Shown here: positions 1 through 8,317 of the stretch, one piece after another | Layout of the letters: each line of letters begins with the position of its first letter | How positions within the stretch are numbered: the first letter of the stretch is position 1 | From: a virus | Length of the DNA: 51,030 bases | Reading direction: 5' to 3' (one strand) | Virus record (IMG/VR): IMGVR_UViG_3300037847_002388 | Span: 1 to 51,030 of that record | The notes under the pieces: model-generated | The model's database searches: none | What the model was told of the DNA's origin: nothing | The model's input: only the letters and a program-made list of their open reading frames with translations | Translations under genes and position numbers: made by a program

Positions 1-59
1 GAACAATGAAAGCAAAAGAGTATAATTACAATATATTAGCAGGATGGTTAAATGAATGA
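1..59 (+). CDS. C-terminal end of an unknown protein, cut by the window start
   Basis: The frame is open from the window edge to TGA at 57-59. The visible tail reads TMKAKEYNYNILAGWLNE. Its stop overlaps the ATG of the next gene in an ATGA junction, the arrangement used throughout this strand, so it is probably the end of a real gene. An alternative is a 17-aa peptide starting at ATG 6. Function cannot be told. Confidence 0.45.
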   Translation, partial: TMKAKEYNYNILAGWLNE

Positions 60-226
60 ATTATAAAACAACAAGCGGAATAACAGTATTTAGAGATAAA
101 GAAAGTATAACAGCATACACCAAAACTAGACACGGCGAACTCGAAGTGCATATGCGAAGTGGAACAATTTTCACCGTATGTAAAGAGGAATCGGACAAGT
201 TTATTAGATGGGTAGAAATGGAGTGA
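56..226 (+). CDS. Small hypothetical protein, 56 aa
   Basis: Starts MNYKTTSGITVFRDKES and ends at TGA 224-226. The start ATG overlaps the upstream stop (ATGA), and the next start lies 5 bases past its stop, so it fits the compact operon. The sequence alternates short beta-like stretches (GITVFRD, ELEVHMRSG, IFTVCKE) and ends IRWVEME, suggesting a small beta-rich fold. There is no cysteine motif or membrane segment. No family recognised. Confidence 0.5.
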   Translation: MNYKTTSGITVFRDKESITAYTKTRHGELEVHMRSGTIFTVCKEESDKFIRWVEME

Positions 227-231
227 ATGCT

Positions 232-417
232 ATGAAAGAAGAGAATTACAACTTAATAGAGGCAGCAATCAATAAAGGGATTGATGAAGGAATGGAACAG
301 ATATTACGTCTATTGATGCAATACAATGTTAACGATGAACAGTATCTTAACGATGCTTTGTTTCATCTAGCGTATCATAGTATTGTGGAAGACACCGAAG
401 AGGTGAAGTCAGAATGA
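232..417 (+). CDS. Small acidic hypothetical protein, 61 aa
   Basis: I chose ATG 232 (MKEENYNLIEAAINKG) over the upstream in-frame ATG 208 because a GGAG sits about 9 bases ahead of it and it begins just after the previous stop. The protein is acidic and predicted helical, with no membrane segment or metal motif. Its stop overlaps the glutaredoxin start. No family recognised. Confidence 0.5.
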   Translation: MKEENYNLIEAAINKGIDEGMEQILRLLMQYNVNDEQYLNDALFHLAYHSIVEDTEEVKSE

Positions 418-683
418 CACACATTGTACTCAGTAAGAAACGATGTTTGCCATGCAGACAATTACACGATATATTAGTAGCCAATAATTTAGATTGGGAA
501 ACTAAATGGTATCATGAAGAACCTGAGTTTTTTGAGATGCTAGGAGTAAAGTCAGCACCTTCATTGTTAAAGATGACAGGACTGATTAATGGATATAAAC
601 ATTACAAGGTGGTAGCAGTAGGCTTACCAGACATTCAGAAATATATGAATAATAATTTTAATGAAAATGAGGAAGAAGAATGA
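414..683 (+). CDS. Glutaredoxin/thioredoxin-like protein
   Basis: A thiol-disulfide oxidoreductase of 89 aa. The N-terminus is a beta strand (HIVLSKK) followed by the redox motif CLPC at about residues 11-14, and a SAP segment near residue 46 matches the cis-proline of the thioredoxin fold. An acidic tail (NENEEEE) follows. Such proteins reduce the active-site disulfide of ribonucleotide reductase, and a class II reductase lies about 2 kb downstream on the same strand, so it is a plausible electron donor. The pairing is inferred from position. Start and stop overlap both neighbours by 4 bases. Confidence 0.8.
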   Translation: MTHIVLSKKRCLPCRQLHDILVANNLDWETKWYHEEPEFFEMLGVKSAPSLLKMTGLINGYKHYKVVAVGLPDIQKYMNNNFNENEEEE

Positions 684-1840
684 CAGAAGATTGGAGAGAA
701 GCAAAAAGAGCATTAGGCAACGGCCGATGGGATAGAGTTCTAAAGACCAACATGGTTGCTCTATCTAAAGCAGATAACTATGATGATGCTAAACATGAGT
801 GGATAGCAACAGGTAATGTATGGTGGGATGGATTAGGTACAATGCCCACATGGGTAACTAAACATCCATACAAGTGTTTGTGCGGTCACAATATTGTATA
901 TCACTTTGAGATTCATAACACCGAAACTGATGTTAGAGAATCAGTTGGTTCAGACCACATAAACTCATATCTTATTCTTCGTGCTATTCGTGAAGAGACT
1001 GGTCTATCTGATGACCAAATCACGGATGAAATGATTGAGGAATGGATTGAAGTTAGGGTTGAAGCATTGAAGAAAGATGCATGGTGGAATATGCATGGTG
1101 ATGAATTCACAAGAATGTTCAATGAAGTTAAGGACATGGACTTGAGAGTTAATGTACGCAAAAGCGGTAGATATTACGACTCAACGTATAGAATGTACCG
1201 AGACAAAACGTATATCAGGAAGAGAAGTGAAGGTAAATATGGGGAACCATTCTACAAAATGGCCTCTTTGGTATGGCGTTGGAATCATCCAGACAATCCG
1301 AAAGCACAGATTAGAACGAAAGGATATCCGAACCAAAATCTGTATAATGATTTACTGATGTTTTATTTTACGTTGGAAAAAGCAAACGAGCAGATTAAAA
1401 AAGAGGACAATTTTTTGGAGAATCGCCTAGAGCAACTAGAAAATCACGATAAAAAAGTGGAGGAAAGGAGAAAGGCTGCCATAGAACGCAAGAATAAAAT
1501 TGTGGCTACGGTTCAAGATATCAATCACCAACCTGCGTTTTTAGAAGCGTGTGAATATTACGGAGTAAAGCCATTCGTTCCAGAACAAGGTAAAGATTCG
1601 TGGGAAGAAAGGTTCTTATTAGATATAAAGAATAGAATGATAAAGGGCGATGTTCTGAGTGAGAAGCAGACAAAGAAACTATGGGATGTGTTGTCTTCAG
1701 ATAAGAAAGAAGACGTTCCTGCAACCGAGAGGCAAAAGAATTATTTAATTCGGTTAGGGTATGAAGGAGACATTGACGATATAACTAAGTCTGATGCAAG
1801 CACAGAAATTAGCAAGTTAAAGAAAGAAAAGTGGGGTTAA
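680..1840 (+). CDS. Phage-type hypothetical protein with Cys/His motif and ATxxQ C-terminal domain
   Basis: 386 aa, cytosolic. Around residues 67-95 it has CLCGH, then HFEIHN, then VGSDHI. This resembles a recurrent phage protein family (CxCGH ... VGSxCI) likely to bind zinc, although the final Cys appears as His here. A long charged, probably coiled-coil region follows (about 225-275). The C-terminus (ATERQKNYLIRLGYEGDI) matches a small helical module often appended to phage and helicase proteins. Role unknown; nucleic-acid binding is a guess. It overlaps the glutaredoxin gene by 4 bases. Confidence 0.7.
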   Translation: MTEDWREAKRALGNGRWDRVLKTNMVALSKADNYDDAKHEWIATGNVWWDGLGTMPTWVTKHPYKCLCGHNIVYHFEIHNTETDVRESVGSDHINSYLILRAIREETGLSDDQITDEMIEEWIEVRVEALKKDAWWNMHGDEFTRMFNEVKDMDLRVNVRKSGRYYDSTYRMYRDKTYIRKRSEGKYGEPFYKMASLVWRWNHPDNPKAQIRTKGYPNQNLYNDLLMFYFTLEKANEQIKKEDNFLENRLEQLENHDKKVEERRKAAIERKNKIVATVQDINHQPAFLEACEYYGVKPFVPEQGKDSWEERFLLDIKNRMIKGDVLSEKQTKKLWDVLSSDKKEDVPATERQKNYLIRLGYEGDIDDITKSDASTEISKLKKEKWG

Positions 1841-1843
1841 ACC

Positions 1844-2059
1844 ATGACAGATAAAGGGAAGACTAAGAAAGAGTTAGAAGCAGAAGTCGTTACACTAGAG
1901 AGCGATTTAGAGAATATAAGAGAACAATTGGCGCAAGTTAGCATGGGTTATCAAAACCTACTAAATGCAAATGGGCAACTGCAAAGCCTTGTTCAGAAGT
2001 ATGAAGAGACAATTAACATCTTGACCGGAAGGCTCATCGAGGCTAGAGCGCAAGGTTAA
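1844..2059 (+). CDS. Short coiled-coil protein
   Basis: 71 aa, nearly all heptad-like and charged (KKELEAEVVTLESDLENIRE), with no cysteine and no membrane span. It starts 3 bases after the previous gene. Likely a helical oligomerisation or scaffold peptide. No family recognised. Confidence 0.6.
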   Translation: MTDKGKTKKELEAEVVTLESDLENIREQLAQVSMGYQNLLNANGQLQSLVQKYEETINILTGRLIEARAQG

Positions 2060-2098
2060 TTAACAAACGACATGAGGAAAGAAAACGGAGGACTAAGA

Positions 2099-2302
2099 AT
2101 GATTTTGACAATAATAAATGAAACAGGACACACGGAATTAGTGGGTATATCCCACACCGCAGTTATAGAGCAAATCAACGACCACCCTACACATTGGGTT
2201 GTTATTGATTCGGAACTTACTTCTAGGGAAGAAATTTCGGAAGTAAATTGGGATAGCGTTGACAACGTAGAATTAATCCCTGCGGTTGTTGGCGGGCAAT
2301 AA
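2099..2302 (+). CDS. MoaD/ThiS/ubiquitin-like beta-grasp modifier with C-terminal GG-Q
   Basis: 67 aa. ATG 2099 is chosen over ATG 2072 because GGAGG (2087-2091) lies 7 bases upstream. The segment order fits a beta-grasp fold: strand MILTIINETG, strand HTELVGI, helix TAVIEQINDHP, strand HWVVIDSEL, final strand NVELIPAVVGGQ. The end closely resembles the IIPxVxGG tail of ThiS, MoaD and SAMP proteins, whose terminal glycine is adenylated by an E1/ThiF enzyme. One residue (Gln) follows the di-glycine, so it would need trimming, as ubiquitin precursors do. A ThiF-like gene (8310-8897) and a JAMM protease (9931-10395) are on the same strand. Fold and role are inferred from sequence pattern; a sulfur-carrier role is the alternative to protein tagging. 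Confidence 0.62.
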   Translation: MILTIINETGHTELVGISHTAVIEQINDHPTHWVVIDSELTSREEISEVNWDSVDNVELIPAVVGGQ

Positions 2303-2321
2303 GCCTACCATTCAACTAAAT

Positions 2322-2358
2322 GAGATAGTGGGGGCGTAGCCTCTCGCTCCCCTATCTC
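2322..2358 (+). other. Strong RNA hairpin in an intergenic gap
   Basis: Bases 2322-2328 (GAGATAG) pair with 2352-2358 (CTATCTC). After a bulged T, 2330-2336 pair with 2345-2351 (one G-T wobble). This gives 14 pairs around an 8-base loop. It lies in the 79-base gap after the ubiquitin-like gene, one of the few real gaps in this strand. No T-run follows, so it is not a simple terminator. RNA processing, stability or translational control are possible. Confidence 0.6.
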
Positions 2359-2381
2359 AACAAGCCATTAGAGGTTATGGT

Positions 2382-2765
2382 ATGGATTTGAAAGATAATA
2401 TTAATTTTATAGATAAGGGCCAGTTTAAACCGTTATTCAATATATTTGGTTGGCAGGTTAAAGAAGTAAAAACTTACAGGGAGTGGGATGTTGTTAGAGC
2501 AGACTTCTATCCTGTTGGTTATGTTCTTGGATTCAGCAAGAAAGCAGTTATTGTATGCGATGGAGATATGCAGATTGTATATGATGGGAAAACATTCACC
2601 GATTTTGAACACATGGTTCAGATATACGGTGATAAAGCCTACGAGACATTCCCTAATTGGGAGGTTCTAGTTGAGAAACAATGGGCTATAAAAAAGGAAG
2701 GAGAATGGGTGGCGGCTTTTTCTAATTTAAGTGAAATGCCATATAGTAAACAAGTGAAGTGTTAA
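2382..2765 (+). CDS. Hypothetical protein, 127 aa
   Basis: Starts MDLKDNINFIDKGQFKPLF after the 2322-2358 hairpin and ends 2 bases before the reductase ATG. Predicted mixed alpha/beta with many aromatic residues (GWQVKEV, YPVGYVLGF, FPNWEVLVEKQWAIK). No membrane segment or metal motif. It may be co-translated with the reductase, but nothing ties it to that function. No family recognised. Confidence 0.6.
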   Translation: MDLKDNINFIDKGQFKPLFNIFGWQVKEVKTYREWDVVRADFYPVGYVLGFSKKAVIVCDGDMQIVYDGKTFTDFEHMVQIYGDKAYETFPNWEVLVEKQWAIKKEGEWVAAFSNLSEMPYSKQVKC

Positions 2766-2767
2766 TT

Positions 2768-4642
2768 ATGCAAGAAAACAAAGCGAGAGAAATATTAAGT
2801 CAGTTAACGGTATATATGAAGTATGCAAAATATATGCCAGAACAAAACAGGAAGGAGACATGGATAGAACTATGTCAAAGAAACATGGATATGCATCTAG
2901 AGAAGTTCTCACATTTAGGTGATGAGTTCTTACAAGAGATTGAGGATGTATATGCAGATTATGTTATTCCAAGAAAGATATTACCTTCAATGCGCTCAAT
3001 GCATTTTGCAGGTAAGCCAATTGAGATATCTCCTAATAGGATTTACAATTGTGCATATATGCCTATCAATGATGTACTATGCTTCAATGAAGCAATGTTC
3101 TTATTGTTAGGTGGAACAGGAGTAGGTTATTCTGTTCAGAAACATCATGTGAGGCAATTGCCTCCTATCCAACACCCCAATCCTAATCGAAAGAGAAAGA
3201 TAGTTATTGAAGATTCTATCATGGGTTGGGCTGATGCAATCAAGGAATTGTTTAGGTCTTACACAGGAGATTTGACTCAAACACCTAGATTCATCTATGA
3301 TGATATTAGACCAAAAGGTGCAAGGCTCAAGACTAGTGGTGGTAAAGCACCCGGCCCTGCTCCATTGAGGACTTGTATTAGTATCATAGAAGGTATTCTA
3401 CAAAACAAAGAAAATGGTACTCATTTAACAACATTAGAGTGTCATGATATAATGTGCCATATAGCAGATGCAGTATTGTCTGGTGGTATTCGTAGAGCAG
3501 CCATGATTAGTCTATTCAGTATTGATGATGATGAAATGATTAATTGTAAAGCAGGGCCATTTTGGGATGGTAATGCACAAAGAATGAGAGCGAATAACTC
3601 AGCAGTAATACTGAGGCACAAGATAGAAGAAGATGTATTCTACAATTTATGGAAGAGAATAGAGGATGGTGGAACTGGTGAACCCGGTTTGTATTTCACT
3701 AATGACAAAGATTGGGGAACTAACCCCTGTTGCGAAATAGCACTTAGACCCTATCAGTTCTGTAACTTGACTGAATGCAACGTTAGTAATGTTGAGGGTC
3801 AAGAAGACCTGAATAATAGAGTAAAGGCTGCCGCATTCTTAGGTACTCTACAAGCATCTTATACAGACTTCCATTATCTTAGGGATATATGGCAAGATAC
3901 TACTGAGAAAGATGCATTGTTAGGAGTATCAATGACAGGACTCGCTAGTAACAAGGTTGCTGATTTAGATGTAACTGGTTCAGTATTCGTTGCTAAGAGA
4001 GAGAACGCAAGAGTAGCAGATATAATCGGTGTAGAAAAGGCAGCAAGATTAACTTGTATCAAACCATCCGGTACTGCTTCTTGTGTATTGGGAACATCAA
4101 GTGGTATTCACGCTTGGCATTCTCCATATTATATTAGGAGAATTAGAGTCAAAGATGATGAGCCAATAGCATTGTATCTGAATAAACACCATCCTGAATT
4201 GATGGAGAAAGACCAGTTTGATGCTAATGGATATTGTATTGCTTTACCGCAAAAAGCACCAGTAGGTGCAACAACAAGTAAGGATGAAGATGTATTTGCT
4301 TTCTTAGAGAGAGTAAAGGATGCTTCTGTAAGATGGGTTTCACCCGGACATAGTAATGGACAGAACACTCACAATGTTTCTGCTACTGTATATATTCCCG
4401 ATGATAAATGGGATGATGTAGGTAGATGGATGTGGTTGAATAGGCATTTCTACAATGGATTGTCTTGTTTCCCATATGATGAGAACGCATATCCACAACC
4501 GCCATTTGAGGCAACAGATAAGAAGACTTACGAAAAGATGATGCAATCACTAAACAGTATTGATTTGACACAAGTTACTGACGATGATAATGATGATTTT
4601 GGTAACAATCCGGCTTGTGCAGGTGGGGCGTGTGATTTATAG
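2768..4642 (+). CDS. nrdJ: Adenosylcobalamin-dependent (class II) ribonucleotide reductase
   Basis: 624 aa from ATG 2768; the upstream in-frame GTG 2759 is less likely. It reduces ribonucleotides to deoxyribonucleotides using a radical from B12. Recognisable features are SMRSMHFAGKPIE followed by RIYNCAYMPI, a GGTGVGYS loop, NPCCEIALRP and NLTECN near the active site, IKPSGTASCVLG, and the C-terminal pair CAGGAC, which relays electrons from a thioredoxin or glutaredoxin. The order resembles the monomeric triphosphate reductase of Lactobacillus leichmannii, but this protein is shorter. There is no NrdB-type partner. A glutaredoxin gene lies upstream at 414-683. Use of B12 implies that the host makes or imports cobalamin. 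Confidence 0.93.
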   Translation: MQENKAREILSQLTVYMKYAKYMPEQNRKETWIELCQRNMDMHLEKFSHLGDEFLQEIEDVYADYVIPRKILPSMRSMHFAGKPIEISPNRIYNCAYMPINDVLCFNEAMFLLLGGTGVGYSVQKHHVRQLPPIQHPNPNRKRKIVIEDSIMGWADAIKELFRSYTGDLTQTPRFIYDDIRPKGARLKTSGGKAPGPAPLRTCISIIEGILQNKENGTHLTTLECHDIMCHIADAVLSGGIRRAAMISLFSIDDDEMINCKAGPFWDGNAQRMRANNSAVILRHKIEEDVFYNLWKRIEDGGTGEPGLYFTNDKDWGTNPCCEIALRPYQFCNLTECNVSNVEGQEDLNNRVKAAAFLGTLQASYTDFHYLRDIWQDTTEKDALLGVSMTGLASNKVADLDVTGSVFVAKRENARVADIIGVEKAARLTCIKPSGTASCVLGTSSGIHAWHSPYYIRRIRVKDDEPIALYLNKHHPELMEKDQFDANGYCIALPQKAPVGATTSKDEDVFAFLERVKDASVRWVSPGHSNGQNTHNVSATVYIPDDKWDDVGRWMWLNRHFYNGLSCFPYDENAYPQPPFEATDKKTYEKMMQSLNSIDLTQVTDDDNDDFGNNPACAGGACDL

Positions 4643-4973
4643 TCACAACATAATTAAAACAATAGATGATTTGGTACTCATCCAAGAGTATCTATTAGAA
4701 GAGATAGATACTATTGAGTCTATCATGCCTAGTGTAACTGTTTATACTGCATTAGACGACTACCAGTATAGAAATGTCAAAGAAGCAAAGAAGGCATTTA
4801 CAAGGGTAGTCAATGATACGATTGATGAGAATTTAACGCTAGACCAGTTTTTCCGCTATTTGCGGAGATTTTACATAGTCTCAGGTCTAGCGCAAGATGA
4901 CAAAGAGGTTGGCTCTAAAATGAGAAACCTGTTTGAAATGGCTATGTATTTGAAAATAAATAAAGAGGAATAA
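4632..4973 (+). CDS. Hypothetical helical protein, 113 aa
   Basis: I prefer GTG 4632 (MIYSHNIIKTIDDLVLIQEY) because AGGTGG at 4621-4626 is well spaced; the longer form from 4584 would run 59 bases into the reductase gene. Mostly helical (LIQEYLLEEIDTIESIM, NVKEAKKAFTRVVNDTIDE), with no cysteine motif and no clear membrane span. It overlaps the reductase end by 11 bases. No family recognised. Confidence 0.6.
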   Translation: MIYSHNIIKTIDDLVLIQEYLLEEIDTIESIMPSVTVYTALDDYQYRNVKEAKKAFTRVVNDTIDENLTLDQFFRYLRRFYIVSGLAQDDKEVGSKMRNLFEMAMYLKINKEE

Positions 4974-4975
4974 AA

Positions 4976-5404
4976 ATGAGATTTACGAATTGTAAATGTG
5001 GAAGCACGAATTTTGAAATAACACGGAACGGAAAGATGGAGTGTGTAGAATGTGGTAATTGGTTTAACCCATTCTCCGCACAACAACACAAGGTAATGAA
5101 GCCAAACGGTAAGCATTACTTTTGGGTTATATTGACACCACACTTCATTGAACGTTTTGAAGAAAACTTCATGGATAAAGATATAGAGATAGAATCTTTG
5201 GTAGCAGATTCTCTAGCAATAGAGAAGGCAGCCACTATGAAGAGAACGCAAGGTACTAGGTGGAATGATAAGCACATCTATTGGCGTTATTTCTTTAACC
5301 CAAAGAGAAAGCGTTTGGAGATGGAGTTTATCTCTCTAACTAATACTAATTATTTTACTACTAAGTATCACAAGGATGTAGAGTTTGTGAAGGTGGGATT
5401 CTGA
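4976..5404 (+). CDS. Zinc-ribbon protein with HFIERFEENF helix
   Basis: 142 aa. The N-terminal 25 residues form a zinc-ribbon pattern (CKCG ... CVECG). The rest contains LTPHFIERFEENF, similar in style to the H-x-x-E-R-F helix of small RNase-toxin-like and DUF4258-type folds, followed by beta-rich segments (HIYWRYFFNPKRKRLEMEFISL). Function is not established; nucleic-acid binding is the likely theme. The next gene's ATG overlaps its TGA. Confidence 0.6.
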   Translation: MRFTNCKCGSTNFEITRNGKMECVECGNWFNPFSAQQHKVMKPNGKHYFWVILTPHFIERFEENFMDKDIEIESLVADSLAIEKAATMKRTQGTRWNDKHIYWRYFFNPKRKRLEMEFISLTNTNYFTTKYHKDVEFVKVGF

Positions 5405-5727
5405 TGGATGTTAAAGAAGTACATGAGAAGATGAATAAGTCACAATTGATTAGGACTTACAAGCAATGGTTAACCGAAGAGAAAAGATTCTCTAAGAATA
5501 CCAGAAGAGAAGGTAGGTTCAAGCAACCAATAATCAATGGTAGGAAATACTCTTGGGGAGACTTCAAGAGATTACCTAGAGATGCCGTACTTGTATTTAT
5601 CATAACAGAAGGTTGTGATGTGGATTACATGAAGAAACTGAATGAACAAGGTTTCTATGTTGAGAAGAGAGAATGGCATCCTAACTTCGGTATGAATTTG
5701 TTTGGTGGGTTGGGTGAAGAAGAATGA
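5404..5727 (+). CDS. Hypothetical basic protein, 107 aa
   Basis: Starts MDVKEVHEKMNKSQLIRTYKQ at the stop of the previous gene and overlaps the next by 4 bases. Basic helical N-terminus (KRFSKNTRREGRFKQPI), then a hydrophobic strand (DAVLVFIITEG) and a glycine-rich acidic tail (GGLGEEE). No recognisable domain. Confidence 0.6.
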   Translation: MDVKEVHEKMNKSQLIRTYKQWLTEEKRFSKNTRREGRFKQPIINGRKYSWGDFKRLPRDAVLVFIITEGCDVDYMKKLNEQGFYVEKREWHPNFGMNLFGGLGEEE

Positions 5728-5903
5728 ACACCCTCCCCCAAGAAACAAGTTTCGACTACATCGAAGGAAAATTGCATGGAATGGAACTGGCGTTGCAGAT
5801 AATTAACAGACGAGATGTAAACAACAATTCTGTTAGATGGTTAGTAAGAGAGATGGATATGCTTAGAAATATGATAAATAAAATGAATTTGGAGGAAGAA
5901 TAA
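5724..5903 (+). CDS. Small hypothetical protein, 59 aa
   Basis: Starts MNTLPQETSFDYIEGKLHG and ends at TAA 5901-5903. It overlaps the upstream stop (ATGA) and the downstream start (TAATG). The C-terminal half is a probable amphipathic helix (VREMDMLRNMINKMNLEEE). Its reality rests on the tight overlaps and on GGAGG-like signals around it. Confidence 0.5.
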   Translation: MNTLPQETSFDYIEGKLHGMELALQIINRRDVNNNSVRWLVREMDMLRNMINKMNLEEE

Positions 5904-6058
5904 TGAGTCAAGATAATTATTACATGAGAAGATATGGTTGTACTAGAAACCAATACAGAAGAATAATGCTTGGTACTAGATATCAAGAGGCATTCGATGG
6001 CCCACAAGAAGAATATGAAGAAAGGAAGAAGATTATCCTAAAAGAAAGAGGGGAGTGA
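5903..6058 (+). CDS. Small basic hypothetical protein, 51 aa
   Basis: Starts MSQDNYYMRRYGCTRNQYRR and ends KKIILKERGE. The start overlaps the previous stop and has GGAGG (5891-5895) 7 bases upstream. Rich in Arg and Tyr, so nucleic-acid or protein binding is conceivable. No family recognised. The next gene begins 2 bases after its stop with GGGAG ahead of it. Confidence 0.55.
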   Translation: MSQDNYYMRRYGCTRNQYRRIMLGTRYQEAFDGPQEEYEERKKIILKERGE

Positions 6059-6059
6059 G

Positions 6060-7385
6060 ATGTTCAATGATTACGGTTGGTGTACTAAGGCTAAGATAGA
6101 GATATCTACTGCTGATGATAGTTCAAAGACTCATACTACCCATGTAGATGTATATTCTACATATCAGTTAAACTATGCTAGTGTTAGAACCAATACAGAA
6201 AGCGATGAATGGAAAGAGAGAAACTCTCGTTACTCAATAGAATGCTCCTATGTTAGAACACAAAAAGGAGAACCTTTGATTCAGGGTATTAAAAATTCTT
6301 TACAGAACTTTCTAGGATGGGGTAGAAGAAGTAGACGTTGGAGTGCGCCTAATGATTTCAAGGTGGCATTTGTATTGCCTAACAATAACAATGCTACTTT
6401 CATGGTAGAAAAGAAAGACCCTTACTATAAACTAATGAGTCAAAGGGTAACTAAGAAGAATCTAATGACTGCACTAAGTCGTGCTTTGTATAGGTCATGT
6501 TTTGAGGAAGATGCACAGACGCTAACAATCTATATGTTTAGAATGATAATGCTACCGGAGAATGTATCTTATGTACTTGAGAACAGAACTCCCTTTTGGT
6601 TCTTTGATTTAGAAACTAGAGAGAAGGTAGAAGTTAGACTGAATACTCAAATGATTGATAATGATAAGGCTGCACTAGAAATATCAGATGGTGTATGGGG
6701 GCCAATAAGTGTAAAGGACTTAGATATATTTGTCAATTATTTTTATCATGGTCATACTAGGGCAAAGAAATGGGCATATATGTCTCCGAAGAAACTATGG
6801 AAGGAATTGTTAGGAGAAGCACCATCTGAATCACAGGAGCAACTAATGGTTGAATTCCTTTGTCAAAACAGAACACAAGACATTGTAGAAAACAGGGCCA
6901 AGGAATTAATGAACTCCCTAACTGTAAGATACCCCGAAAGGATTCGTCTGGTGGATGTAGGTAAATATACTGCTATGCTAATTAGAGGTAAGAAGGCTGA
7001 TTGGATTATTGTAGATTCTACTTACAAGACTCAGATTCAGAAGGTTAAGACTTATGTGTTTATTCATGATGATTATCTACATCCAACTGATTCTGATAGA
7101 AGGTCAACGTATCATACAAGAGGTGGTGGTTTATCCTTTATGGGTGGTCAATTAAGAGGCCCAATCTGCATAGACAACGTTCACAGTAATTCAAGTCTTG
7201 GCGACCAATATGCTGCTAGAGGACTAGCATTGCTGAATGATAATATAACAATGAAACTAGTCAATACCATTGGCAGGTATGTTCCAAAGGAATTGAAAGA
7301 AGATATAGATAAGGTTTCTAGATTTGATATTCCCTTTGCGGATATAACAGGTAAGGAAAAAGATTGGAAGGTGATTGCGAATTGA
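6060..7385 (+). CDS. Large unknown protein, 441 aa, with a PICIDN motif
   Basis: The largest unassigned gene in the replication half. It has a beta-rich N-terminus (KAKIEISTADDSSKTHTTHV), a middle helical region and a C-terminal alpha/beta part. Around residue 370, GPICIDNV superficially resembles the GxICLD active-site segment of E2 ubiquitin-conjugating enzymes, and HPTDSDR lies upstream. This is weak: the flanking E2 landmarks are not clearly present. No signal peptide or membrane segment. It sits directly before TFB and the E1-like gene. Function unknown. Confidence 0.7.
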   Translation: MFNDYGWCTKAKIEISTADDSSKTHTTHVDVYSTYQLNYASVRTNTESDEWKERNSRYSIECSYVRTQKGEPLIQGIKNSLQNFLGWGRRSRRWSAPNDFKVAFVLPNNNNATFMVEKKDPYYKLMSQRVTKKNLMTALSRALYRSCFEEDAQTLTIYMFRMIMLPENVSYVLENRTPFWFFDLETREKVEVRLNTQMIDNDKAALEISDGVWGPISVKDLDIFVNYFYHGHTRAKKWAYMSPKKLWKELLGEAPSESQEQLMVEFLCQNRTQDIVENRAKELMNSLTVRYPERIRLVDVGKYTAMLIRGKKADWIIVDSTYKTQIQKVKTYVFIHDDYLHPTDSDRRSTYHTRGGGLSFMGGQLRGPICIDNVHSNSSLGDQYAARGLALLNDNITMKLVNTIGRYVPKELKEDIDKVSRFDIPFADITGKEKDWKVIAN

Positions 7386-8317
7386 AGTGTATGAATTGTG
7401 AATCAACGTCTAATTTTGTGGATGAGAAACTAGGTGAAACTGTATGTTCAGATTGTGGTTTAGTATTAGTTACTCACATATTTGAGGATAGAGTTTCCCA
7501 AGTACCCATCTTGAATGAAGACGGTAGTGCATCTATGAGAGTAGGTGATAGAGGAACGTTAGGTTCTGTATTCAATAGTAGTGGTTTCTCTGGAAATTAC
7601 ATTAAGAGATTAGGAAGAACACAATTGAAGTTTAAGGGTAGGCAACAACAGTCATTGAATAGGGGATTCATTGAACTAAACATGGCGTTGTCCCCTTATC
7701 TTCCTAACCACTCACTAAAGGAGAGGGCGCACCATTATTACAAGAAACTGTTTTTCAGTAGAGTAATGCAAGGATATAACATAGATGTAAGAGCATCAGC
7801 AATATGTTTGATAGTGCTTCGTGAAAATGGAATACCATTGACTATCTCTGAGATAGCAAAGACAAATGGTTTGTCTCCTTCAAAGGTTTCAAAGTGTGCT
7901 AGGAAATTAGCAAGGACACTTAACAAGCCATATATTCTACACTCAATGCCGATTAAGCCTTGGGTAGATAGAGTAACCCATGATATGATTGTCACTAAAT
8001 ATGGTAATGAGAACCTAAAAAGAAACTTCAAGAAAGATGCAATAGAAGTCGTAGAATACGTTCACAATTATGTGACTGCTAGAGACACAGCATTCACTAA
8101 AAGTTACATGGCTTCTGCATTATGGATTACTGTATGTCTGAGGGCTTTTGGTTCTCAACCAGAATTCACTCAACATGACATAGGTAATGCAACCAATTGT
8201 ACTCCTGTCTCTTTGAGAAATAGGAATAAGGAAACATTTGGTATGTTTAATGTGAACAAGAAAGACTTGGCTCAAATGACTGTCAAGCAATTTATTTCAG
8301 GTGTAAGATATGAATAA
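7382..8317 (+). CDS. tfb: Transcription initiation factor TFB (TFIIB homolog)
   Basis: 311 aa from TTG 7382, which overlaps the previous stop and has GGTGAT at suitable spacing; a longer start at 7364 is possible. It recruits RNA polymerase to the TBP-bound promoter. The N-terminal zinc ribbon is complete (CMNC then CSDC, residues about 3-25), followed by a B-reader-like stretch and two cyclin repeats, the first containing IDVRASAICLIVLRENG and the recognition helix region SPSKVSKCARKLARTL. A viral TFB could redirect host polymerase to viral promoters; that role is inferred. No TBP gene was seen here. Confidence 0.92.
   Translation: MKCMNCESTSNFVDEKLGETVCSDCGLVLVTHIFEDRVSQVPILNEDGSASMRVGDRGTLGSVFNSSGFSGNYIKRLGRTQLKFKGRQQQSLNRGFIELNMALSPYLPNHSLKERAHHYYKKLFFSRVMQGYNIDVRASAICLIVLRENGIPLTISEIAKTNGLSPSKVSKCARKLARTLNKPYILHSMPIKPWVDRVTHDMIVTKYGNENLKRNFKKDAIEVVEYVHNYVTARDTAFTKSYMASALWITVCLRAFGSQPEFTQHDIGNATNCTPVSLRNRNKETFGMFNVNKKDLAQMTVKQFISGVRYE

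Noticed and set aside
913-1161. Minus-strand ORF of 82 codons
   Set aside because: It lies wholly inside the 680-1840 gene, has no ribosome site and shows no domain.
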